From: Corella eumyota
Taxonomy: Eukaryota; Chordata; Ascidiacea; Phlebobranchia; Corellidae
Reading direction: 5' to 3'
Length of the DNA: 64,000 nucleotides
NCBI GenBank assembly: GCA_963082875.1
Contig: OY720101.1
Location: 310,001-374,000 of the forward strand
Both the position numbers and the translations under genes were made by a program. The notes below the pieces were generated by a model. That model ran no database searches, was not told the DNA's origin, and was given only the letters and a program-made list of their open reading frames with translations. Numbering within the stretch: the first letter of the stretch is position 1; every line of letters begins with the position of its first letter. Shown piece after piece: positions 12,201-23,300 of the stretch.

Positions 12201-13990
12201 AGGACTTTCTTAAACATAATTCGAAACCCAATGACATCATTTGTTCAAGTTATAATCATGATCGTATTTGCAACTTTAATTGGACTCATTTACTTTCAAA
12301 CTGATACTTCATTTCAAAGTGGAATTCAAAACAGGTAAGACAATATTTAAAAAAAGTTAAAGACTGTAAAAACAAATTTTTCTGCAAGTTTTAAAAAAAC
12401 AAACCAAAAAGTTTTAACAAAAAGCAAAACTCAAGCATGTAAAACAATTGTTTATTAAATAATCGCTTAAATCAGTTATTTATCATAGAACTGGTTGTTT
12501 TTTCCTTCTTCTAATGACCCAGGTTTTATCTAATCTATCAACATTGGAACTTTTCATCAAGAATCGAAACCACTTTATGTAAGTTGATGAAATATTTGTC
12601 CATAAAGTTTTACTTTTAAGATGTTAAACAACAGGTATAACATGTTTAAAAACCTATATTTATAGACACGAATCCGCGAATGGATATTACAGAGTTTCAG
12701 TTTATTTTATATCCCAAATAGTTGGTGACTTAATCTCAAATCGACTTGTTCCAAATCTGTTTTTCTGTGTTATTATTTACTTTATGATCGGTTAGTATAA
12801 GCAACATTACTAAGTAGCAATATCTTTAAGTTTTTAAAACAAAGCTTTGGTAAATACTGATTTAAAAAGCTAAACTGTTAAAACATATTAAATTTTCTAA
12901 TTTTAAGTGATTCATTTTTACCTGTTAATATATATGTTTAAAAACTTGCAATTTATGATATTTTTGGTTACATTTTGTTATAGGATTTCAACTAGAAGTT
13001 GGCAAATTCTTTTTCTTTATATTAACCCTGGTCACCACTGCTGTTTCTGCTATTTCGTTGGCGTTTCTTGTCAGTTCCTCTGTTAGTGTGTTTGCAGTAG
13101 GGAATGCAGTGGTCGGTCTTTCTTATGTTTTAATGATGCTGTTTGGAGGCTTCTTAGTTAACACTGGATCCCTGTTAGTTTGGCTAGAGTGGCTGAAGCA
13201 TATCAGTATTTTCAGATATGGGACAAATGTATGTAGAACAAAAATGTGATTTTGATAAAGTTCCATGAATACACCTTAAGTAAATTTAGTAACAAATATT
13301 TAAAGACCATAAAAAATTGTGTTTTTTTGTATCTATGGAAAAAATATGTTTTTTGTATTTTAATAATTTAGACAACATAAAATACCCTAAAACAAATCTT
13401 TGCTTAAAAACAACACAACAAAAATTAATATTTTGTCATGTTAGTTTTTATTAGCATTTTTTTTAGTATTTTTTATTTTCAAATAACTTAGTTATATTTA
13501 TTTTTCTAGGCTTTAACAGTTAATGAGATGACTGGTTTGGTGTTTATTGACAACACTACACAATTTGGTTACAACGCCTCCTCACCCACCCCTTGTATTA
13601 ACACATTTACAAATAGAAGAATAATTAACTGGTTTGTATCTTATATTCCTAGTGTTTTAAATAATGTTACACAAACTATATAGATATAAAAATATATTTG
13701 ATTGAATTGTTTGTCAATTGTAATTTTTTGAGAAATTTAATTTATAAATTAATGTGGTTATTTTTTTACATTTTATCTAATTTAAAATAAAACTAACAAA
13801 AATATCCCAAGGACTTTTTTAAATTATTTTATTTGTTCTTAGCACAACGGGGGAAGAATACATGACCCAACAAGGAATAGAATATGGAGTTTGGGGAATG
13901 TGGCAGAATATTGTTGCACTAACTTCTATATTAATTGGGTTTATGTTTCTAGCATATATACAACTTAGAAGAGTTAACAAATTTAAATAA
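9237..13990 (+). CDS. ABCG2-like half-transporter, tandem copy B, 16 exons
   Basis: Exons: 9237-9274, 9494-9643, 9718-9777, 9907-10024, 10139-10294, 10442-10599, 10975-11126, 11220-11333, 11556-11701, 11935-12030, 12183-12334, 12489-12578, 12666-12790, 12984-13228, 13510-13631, 13843-13990. The sum is 2070 nt (689 aa). Motifs: Walker [11 protein letters not shown]-loop followed by [13 protein letters not shown], signature GVSGGERKR, Walker [14 protein letters not shown]-loop [21 protein letters not shown], then the membrane domain ending in CTTGEEY and a final helix. The match to human ABCG2 is strong along the length, so export of lipophilic or conjugated compounds as a homodimer is expected from the family. 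The short first exon ([13 protein letters not shown]) is supported because C and D have the same exon; an internal ATG in exon 2 is a possible alternative start. The stop overlaps an AATAAA. Confidence 0.92.
10721..10878 (+). mobile_element. tRNA-derived SINE, family 1, in intron 6 of ABCG copy B
   Basis: Contains a tRNA-like head with a B-box-like GGGTTTGAGCCGCACCA and a tail with ACAGATAGCTTAGACACGT. The same arrangement recurs at 46081-46240. Boundaries are approximate and no target-site duplication was identified. Confidence 0.6.
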
Positions 13991-14714
13991 AAACTTCTTT
14001 TAAAATGGTTTGTATCTAATCGAACCCTTGTGTTTTATAAAATCGCTATAAATACGACACAATATTTAAAGCTATCATTTCGTATTGAGAAAAAGTAAAT
14101 TTAAATAGTTGATAAAAAAAAACTCAAAAATCCTATAATCCAATAATTATCCAATAATCCAATACTTTAATAATTCCTTTTTGTTTAAAAATATTTAAAA
14201 TAAAAAACCAGTAAACTAAAGGCCAATTGTGAATATGTAAATTAGCTTCGCATTTGAAAAATGTCTAAAAAAACAAGGTAACTTGACGCTTTGTATTTTA
14301 TCTAAAAGTTAAACATATTCCACTGTTTTCTAAATCAATAAACGTTTAAAATAGTAACTTAAAAAACATTTATTTTTGATGGGGTTTTCAAGTAAAAAGT
14401 TGTATTATGTAAGTGTAAGATATATTTAAATATGTTTTGATCGTTTTGAGTAGACAGTCATTGAACCATTCACTTTGTTCCGCTCCAATGCAAACAAATA
14501 GTATTTTGGACTAGGTTGGAACTTCTGTATTCAACTGACAAAACCGTAAAATAGTCAGAATTTAAGATCAACACATTTAATTAAAATAACGTTACAGCTT
14601 ATTAAAAATTTATTAATTAAAAAATATAAATATGTAAAGGAATTGTAGCCAGTTTAAACTGTATGCTTGACTTTTAATTAGAGGGTTTTATGTTATATCG
14701 TTTATATCGACATC
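13991..14714. promoter_or_regulatory. Intergenic, upstream region of ABCG copy C
   Basis: Paralogous to 8511-9236, with shared blocks in the same order separated by diverged DNA. The last 50 bases before the start codon are nearly identical to copy B. The upstream region therefore belongs to the duplicated unit. Confidence 0.55.
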
Positions 14715-17700
14715 ATGTCTGTTAATAATGGAATAAAAATGACTTCATTTACAGTCAGGTAAGTGCTCTTTTCAAAACAAATTACTTAGTGAAAGTAAAT
14801 TTATTCTTTAAAGTATAAATATTATGTTTAGTTGCCTAATTTTTACGACTTGTCTATAATTCAATTTTATTTATCATTCAGAGTGGTATAAAATTTATTT
14901 AAAAAAGTTATTTAAAAAAAAGCACAAAAGTAAATAAAATTAACATAATTATTGTCAATTTATTAAAATTACTTCTTGTAAGGTTTATTTTTTTCTTAGC
15001 AACAAGGTAAAGTTACGTAATGAAGCCATAGCAACCAACAAACAAGTGACCCTGACCTTTCATGACCTCCGGTACGAAGTACGTCATAAACTTGATGACG
15101 TACCTTGTTGTGGAAAGTCAGCTAAGAAGAAAATATTATGTGGCGTCAGGTTGGAAAAACTTTTACTTTTTTTATACTCCAGAGTTGCCATTCAATTATC
15201 TTTTATGTTCCAGTGGGATGTTAACCCCGGGATTGAACGCAATCATGGGACCGACAGGAAGTGGAAAAACTTCGTAAGTTTAATATTTTATTAACAACTA
15301 ATTTTTGTTTTTCATTTAATATCACCTACTTTGGTATTAATTAACTTAACCCCGAATTCTTTAAAAGAAGTTAAAATGTGTTATTTATTTTTTCCCCTTT
15401 TTAAATATTATTTCAGATTATTGGACGTATTAGCCCAACGTAAAGACCCACAAGGATTGAAAGATGGAATTGTTTTATTAAACGGGGAGAAACCTCCACA
15501 CGATTTTAGACTCATGAGTGGATATGTTGTACAGGTAAAAATGATGTTGATAAAGTTGTTTGTAGTTAAACTGCTTCAAATAAAACAACAACCACAGGAA
15601 TTTTAAAACCAAAAAAATATCATCCTTTTTCTACACTGAACGTTGTTAGTATTTGATTTCAACTTTTGCAAATGCAAAAAATATTTAACAAAAACGTATT
15701 TTTGTATCATTCTAAGTAAAAAAAATATGTGAAAAACGTATATATTTGATAAAATGTTATTATAGAACGATATAGTAATGGGGACATTAACAGTTCGTGA
15801 AAACTTGGCCTTTTCAGCCAATCTTAGACTTTCAACAAGAGAGTTCAAAGTGAGAGAACGTAGAAAAAAGGTTGATGATGTCATCGAACAACTTGGCCTA
15901 CAAGCCTGTGCAGATACACCAGTAAGATTTGTTCAACTTATTGTTAATTCTTTAATTTATAAAGCATTTTAACTGGTAATGTTTTTTTTTTAAAACTATA
16001 ATATTAACTTTAAATATAACTAAATATTAAAAAAAAAATTTAACTTTCTTAATTTCTAAAAAAACAGTTCACTAATTTTTTTTCAACCTGATTATTGATT
16101 AAATAAACCCTCTAGGTGGGGGACAGAATTTGTAAGGGGGGTGTCTGGGGGGGAGAGGAAGAGGACGAACATCGGAATGGAGATGATCCTTGATCCTCCA
16201 GTTTTGTTCCTGGATGAACCAACAACAGGACTGGATGCAAACACCGCAAACTCCATCGTGCTCTTGCTCTTCAAGTAAGAGAACAACTAAGTTGTTGTTT
16301 GTAAATTATAACACTTAAAAGTTGTATTACTAGTGTAAAGTTTGTCTGGTAAAAACAACTTTAAACCATCTTATCATTTAAATAACCTACTAAACAATCA
16401 GCAAATAACATTACTTTTTCTGTAGTTTAAGCAAACATAACCAGATGAACCAGTAACCACTATTGACTATTATTTACAGATTAGCCAACGGTGATCGTAA
16501 CATTGTGATGTCAATCCACCAACCCCGTTACTCTATATTCTCCTTATTTAACCGACTTATTATCCTCAATAAGGGCAATGTTGTGTACAGAGGGGCAACT
16601 AATCAAGCTGTGAACTACTTTGATAAAATCGGTAAGTGAGACATTGTTGAACAATACATTTTTCGTTCATAAAATTTTTTTTATTATTTTAAGGTTACTC
16701 ATGCCCCCAGTTCCACAACCCAGCTGACTTCTTTCTGGACATTGTGGGAGGAGATGTTAATACCTCAAAGCTGATTGGTCAGTTGAATATTCCTGATGAC
16801 CAATCAAGTAACAGTTGGGTATTTGGGTTATAATTAATTTAATTAGACAACCTTTCTAACACGGTTTTCAGTAATAATGCCTTTAATTTACAATTTTAAA
16901 TGTAAAAGCATATTCAAATAAACGCAGCTAAAAATTATTATGGGTTTTACTTGTGTATTAAAAACAAAATCTTTGCAAACGAATTAAAAAACTTTAAAGT
17001 AACACTACTCGTTTAGGCAGCAATTCTAGCGCTAATAGGGCACCTCCAACTGCTGATGACATCATTGTAGCGATGGATATCGATGCAAAGGAAGATAATA
17101 GTGAATATTTGTTGCAGGAATTCAACAAATCCATCCTTAATGTAAAGGAGATGAAGACTTTAAAGGTTTGAAAAATTTCTAACAACCAGTTGATGTTGTA
17201 ACGTTTTACAATATGTTTTTAGTCAATTATGGGAACATATAAAACAAAGGCTGGGAAAGATTTCAGACTGGGCCACGAAATACCTGATAAAACTTATGCA
17301 AATGGATTCTTACATCAAGTAAAAACAATTTTTAATTAAACTAAACTTCTTATTAACAAAATCTTGTAAAAAAAATTTATATGTATATATAGTCTTTTTT
17401 TAAAGGAAAAAAACATAAATATGATAGTTAAATTTGTATTAGGTTTTTAAATATATTTTACTCAAAACCATAAGACTGTAAATGTTTAGTTGAAGATTGT
17501 ACTTAGAAGGACTTTCTTAAACATAATTCGCAACCCAATGACCTCATTTGTTCAAGTTATAATCATGATCGTATTTGCAACTTTAATTGGACTTATTTAC
17601 TTTCAAACTAACACTTCGTTTCAAAGTGGAATTCAAAACAGGTAAGACAATAGTTGAAAAAAGTTAAAGACTGTAAAAACTAAAAAAAAATTTAACAATA

Positions 17701-19429
17701 AACTTCTTTGCAAATTGTTAAAACGAAACAGAGATAATGTTAAAAGCAAAACTTAAAAATGTAAAACATTTGTCTTTAACCAATCAATGTTTATTTATCT
17801 ACAGAGCTGGTTGTTTCTTTTTCCTTATTATGACCCAGGTTTTATCCAATCTATCAACATTGGAACTTTTCATCAAGAATCGAAAACACTTCATGTAAGT
17901 TGATAAAATATTTGTCTAAAAACTTTCACTAAAAATACAGATAATAAAATCAATTCAGTTTATTTATGTATTTTGAATTTGCTGTAAAGTTAAACAAAAT
18001 GTTGCAATACAAAAAAAAACTTCTTTTCTTTTAGACATGAATCAGCAAGTGGATATTATCGAGTTTCAGTTTATTTTATCTCCCAAATAGTTGGTGACTT
18101 AATCTCAAATCGACTTGTTCCAAACCTCTTTTTCTCTGTTATTATTTACTTCATGATTGGTTAGTATAAGCAACATCAACACTCTCAATTTTTCATGAAA
18201 AAGCTTTGTAAAATATTAATTTATTGCTAAACTGTTGAAGCATATTTAATTTTTAATTTTTTTGCTATAGTTTTACCTATTTTTTTTTATTTTTTTGTAT
18301 ATATCTTTATTCTCGATTTTGTATACATCTTTATTCTTGATGCGCCTTACTCAAGGGCGCCACAGCATAAGATTAGTCGGGATTGAACCCAAGACCTCAT
18401 GGGTGGTGTAGCAAGTGTTCTTACCACTACACCACGCTGCCGGTTTATTAATATATCCAAGCTAGAGCTTTTGCTATTTATAATATTTTTTGTTATATTT
18501 TCTTTGCAGGATTTCAACTAGAAGTTGGCAAATTCTTTTTCTTTTTATTAACACTTGTAACAACCACTATCTGTGCAAGTTCGTTAGCGTTTCTGGTCAG
18601 TTCCTCTGTTAGTGTATTTGCAGTTGCCAATGCAGTGGTAGCTCTGCCTTATGTTTTAATGATGCTGTTTGGAGGCTTTCTAGTTAACACTGGATCCCTG
18701 TTAGTTTGGTTAGAGTGGCTAAAGTACATCAGTATTTTTAGATATGGAATCAATGTAGGTAGCATAAAAAGTAATTTTTATGTAAATGATTAAAGCTTAA
18801 GTTTGAGAGATCATAATCTAAAAAATGGAATTTAATAATTTTGACATCATAAAATACATTAAAATAAATCTTTGCTTAAAAACAACACAACAAAAATTAA
18901 TAATTTGCCATGTTTTTTTTTTAGGCTTTAACAGTTAATGAGATGACTGGTTTGGTGTTTATCGACAACACTACACAATTTGGTTACAATGCTTCCTCAC
19001 CCACCCCTTGTATTAATACTTTTACAAATAGAAGAATTATTAACTGGTTTGTTTTTAATTATTATGAAGTTATTTTTTCTCTCTTAGCGTCGTCTTCCCG
19101 ATTTTTAAATGCGAAAAAGGGACGGAATTTTTATAACCTTACCCTAACCTAAACTTTTCTTGCAAATTCCGCCTTTTCCGCATTCATTTTAGTACTACTC
19201 GTTTCAACCGGCAGATGACGCTAATAGAGCTCCCAAAAACATTCCAAGGACTTTGTTTTAAATTATTTTATTTGTTCTTAGCACAACGGGGGAAGAATAC
19301 ATGACCCAACAAGGAATAGAATATGGAGTTTGGGGGATGTGGCAGAATATAGTTGCACTAACTTCTATATTAATTGTGTTTCTGTTTCTAGCATATATAC
19401 AACTTAGAAGAGTTAACAAATATAAATAA
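14715..19429 (+). CDS. ABCG2-like half-transporter, tandem copy C, one apparent frameshift
   Basis: Exons: 14715-14758, 15000-15149, 15214-15273, 15417-15534, 15766-15921, 16116-16274, 16480-16631, 16694-16807, 17017-17165, 17223-17318, 17490-17641, 17805-17894, 18035-18159, 18510-18754, 18925-19046, 19282-19429. The sum is 2080 nt, not a multiple of three, because exon 6 starts GTGGGGGACAG where copy B has GTGGGGACAG. The extra G puts the ABC signature and Walker B out of frame; no nearby AG acceptor corrects this. All other exons keep frame and motifs ([34 protein letters not shown]). Here the internal ATG used as a possible start in B is ATA, so the upstream exon [14 protein letters not shown] must supply the start. 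Either this copy is newly disabled, or the G run is a sequencing or assembly error. If intact it would be about 692 aa. Confidence 0.85.
18322..18448 (-). mobile_element. tRNA-derived SINE, family 2, truncated, in intron 13 of ABCG copy C
   Basis: Read on the minus strand it begins with a tRNA-like head (GGCAGCGTGGTGTAGTGGTA, then a B-box-like GGGTTCAATCC) and continues into GGCGCCCTTGAGTAAGGCGC. The longer tail of other family members is missing. Copies B and D lack the insertion in this intron, so it post-dates the duplication. Confidence 0.7.
19084..19224. mobile_element. Small inverted-repeat (MITE-like) element in intron 15 of ABCG copy C
   Basis: The ends form an inverted repeat (TTAGCGTCGTCT at the left; the complement of the right end reads TTAGCGTCATCT). 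An internal inverted pair, GCGAAAAAGGGACGGAATTT against AAATTCCGCCTTTTCCGC, makes the whole a hairpin-like unit of about 140 bases. Introns 15 of copies B and D lack it. No coding capacity is seen. Confidence 0.5.
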
Positions 19430-20313
19430 AACTCGTCTTTTAAAATGTTTTGTATTAATTTAAAATTTGTGTTTTATAAACAGTATTGCTTTTAGTAGTT
19501 TATCGTAGTTTAGTTTTTTCGTTGTGTATTCAACATATTTTATTGCTCAAAAAATTAGTTCAACCTTGGAATTATAATGTCAACCCAAGCAGTTTTTGCG
19601 TTATTTTTTTTCTAAAAAACAAAATAACTTATCGCTACATTCTACCTTTAAAGGCTTAAACGCATTCTATGCAAAAACAAATAAGCTTAGCAAATGACTT
19701 GCAAAACTTGGTATAACAAGTTTTTAGGTTGTTAATAGTAAATTTTAGTCGATATTTTGGTAAAATACCTCTAAAAATTGTGTCAATATTTACGTGCAAT
19801 CGTCGATTGGTTACTTGTTACGCTTCCATACCAACAATTCGGTTATTCTGACGTCACAATTGCCCTAAAGTTAACCTTCTACACACATTTTATCACTAGA
19901 TAACTGAACCATAAAAAACAACGTTAAGTTCGTACAAATATAAGCTAGCCCACTGTAGAGTTATAAAAGCATTCAGTTAGACAACGTAGCAATTGTAATG
20001 ATCAATAATTCAACTTATATTGTAGGGCCCTGACATTAGATTAAATGTGTTAAATACATGCGTTTAATAATATACTAAAACAGAAAGAGATCTTGTTAAT
20101 TAAGAACCAAAACCTTGACATGTGCCTTAAAAGAGTAGTATAGGTTATAATTAGGAGTTTTTGGTAAGTCCTTTTTAGGAAGGTAAGTAAAGGTTCAGAT
20201 CACGAAATATTAATGAATAATTAACCAAAACTATTGTTTGTTGTCTTACAGAACTTTTGTCGTTTTAAACATTGGTTTATATTTGTCTTGATATTTATGC
20301 AATTAATATCTGC
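19430..20313. other. Intergenic, ABCG copy C to copy D
   Basis: About 880 AT-rich bases. The ordered blocks shared by the upstream regions of B and C are not recognisable here, so copy D may be controlled differently. No gene or repeat was recognised. Confidence 0.5.
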
Positions 20314-23300
20314 ATGATGTTAGCTAATAGTGGAGTTAATATGACTTCGTTCACTGTAAGGTAAGTACGTTATAATTTGTTTAAAATTACATAAAGCGGT
20401 TAACTGTGTTAATATATTAAACCTTTTAAATAGTGTAGGTTGTTAGATTGTTGCTTTTTAGTGTAAGTTTTCAAACATAAATAAATTTATTTATTTAAAT
20501 TATTCCTTACTAGGCCTTCAATATCACCGAATAAAGATTTTATTGTCCATAAATTGCTAAATAAGCCGTAGTTTAGAATGTAATGTAACCAATATAAACT
20601 GCATGTGCCCATAAATATTAAAATTAGTTGTAACTTAATCTACATTTTCCTGTGGTAAGTGATAAATTATGATTAAGTAGTTTGATTTATTGTCACATTT
20701 TCACACTAACATTTAACTAATATTGCTTAAGCTAGCGTAGATAAATTGCCTTACTATTTACTTTACGTTTGTTTACATAATTCGATCATTTAACGTGCAA
20801 ACAAATATGTTTTGACTGTTCTAACTTGTTAAAATTACTATTGTAACTTTCTACAAATAAATTTATAAAACTTTTAAAATTCTGATAAATGTAAAAGTAT
20901 ATGCGCTGTCACATTTTGTATAAAACTTATTGCGTTCTCTACATTATAAACTTTTACGTACTATCTATGCTTTAGCAATACCTTTGTTCAATCCCAAACA
21001 ATATTTTAACTAACATTTATAACCCATAACTTAATACCACTTAAATATATTGTGTTATATTCCATACAAATACTGGTAAAATAACGTTTTAAGAACGTGT
21101 TATAATCTGACTAAACCTTTTAATTGTCTGTAGCCAACCTTTATATAATATCAAACGTCTACGTTGCGCAATTATTTTTCGATGTTATGTAACCAAAGAG
21201 TTTTATTTAAATAATGAATAAGTAAAAAGGTATTGTACGTTGTATGACATAGGTAGCAGCTAGTATGGTAAATTGAACATCTTGTAATAAAACATTAGAA
21301 CTTAGATTGCTATTTAACTTATTAACAACTTAAATAGCGTGACAATGCAAAATGGATTACTGTTATTCGTAGTGTAATAGAAGGGTATATACCTGACAAT
21401 TACGCAGCGGTTTAAGCTATGTTCATGTTATATATTGTGTCGTTGCATTAAGGATATAAAATAGTGTAAATACTTGCAGAAAATAGGCTTTTGATATGAC
21501 AAAATATCCCCTTCAAATTGGACGAAATGTTTAAAATTTTAATCTAGAGGTAGATTTAAAAACGTGCAGTTAGATTTAAATTATTTATATACCTAGCCGG
21601 ATGTTATTATGCTAAACTTTTAACATATTCGTTGTAAAAGATTGCATTCCGTTTCAGCAATTTAAGATTTCAGTTTTGGGTCAAAAGTTGCGCAATTTTG
21701 TGCAACGTCGCTTTAAAGTATTTTGTTTCCCAATAAGAAGTAGTATGACGTCACAACAAAACAGATCATGTTATCAAACTTTAATGTGAGAGAAAAAAGT
21801 TAACAAATTCTTGTATATAAGTGAAAACGTTTTTAACCAAACTTTATTTCCCTAGCAACAAGGTGAAGTCGAGCGATCGCGCCATGGCAACCAACAAACA
21901 AGTGACCTTGACCTTTCATGACCTCCGGTACGAAGTACGTCAGAAACTTGATGACGTACCTTGTTGTGGAAAGTCAGCTATGAAGGAAATATTATGTGGC
22001 GTCAGGTAAGGGAAATCCCCTTAAAGTGACAGGGTTTCCAATTTTTTTTCTAAATAATTTTCTGGTGCAATAAAAATTCGTGTAAGCTAGTGTTGCCATT
22101 TATTTATGTTTTTATGTTCCAGCGGGATGCTACCCCCAGGATTAAATGCAATCATGGGACCGACAGGAAGTGGAAAAACTTCGTAAGTTTAATTAAATTT
22201 ATAAATAAATTTTATTTTTTTATATAAAAACAAAATTTAAAATGTGTAATTAGCTAGATTCAAACCCGAAATCGTATACTTAGGTATTTTATCTTTATAT
22301 TAATTTTTACAGGTAAAAAAAAATGTTAAATTATTTTAGATTATTGGACGTATTAGCCCAACGTAAAGACCCACAAGGATTGAAAGATGGAATTGTTTTA
22401 TTAAACGGGGAGAAACCTCCACAAGATTTTAGACTCATGAGTGGATATGTTGTACAGGTGAGAATTATGTTAATTAAGGTTGGATTTCTAGGCTACAGAT
22501 TTTAAATAAAAAAGTAAAGTTTTGTATTTAATATTTTGGTTTTAGCCTTACATTAATATATGCTAATTATATATTTTTTATCAATTTAATTTATTAAAAT
22601 TTTTACTGTTATTATTGTGTAAAATTTCTACTGGAATTGTGGTATAAGATTATATACATTTGTTTAAAATAATTCACAGATTTATTATAACAAAGTTTCT
22701 AATAAAATTTGTTGTAGGATGATATAGTAATGGGGACTTTAACAGTTCGTGAAAACTTGGCCTTTTCAGCCAACCTTAGACTTTCAACAAGAGAATTCAA
22801 AGTGAGAGAACGTAAGAAGAAAGTTGATGATGTCATCGAACAACTTGGCCTACAGGCTTGTGCAGATACACCAGTAAAACTTGTGAAAATTAAAATTTTT
22901 TTTGTTTAAAATTAAAGTATTAAATTTTTAGAAACAGTTACTTTTTTTAACCTAATTAATATGTAATTTCACCCCTCCAAGGTGGGTACAGAATTTGTGA
23001 GGGGGGTGTCTGGGGGGGAGAGGAAGAGGACAAACATCGGGATGGAGATGATCCTTGATCCTCCAGTTTTGTTCCTGGATGAACCAACAACAGGACTGGA
23101 TGCAAACACGGCAAACTCCATCGTGCTCTTGCTCTTCAAGTAAGTTTTTGTCATTTTTTACATCTCAAAAATTAGTTTGTAAAAATATTGATATGACTTC
23201 AAGAAAATGCTTTAAATAAGGTTTCACTACAATAATTTTTTTAACTATTTAAATACTTTCTACAGACTAGCCAACGGTGGTCGTAACATTGTGATGTCAA

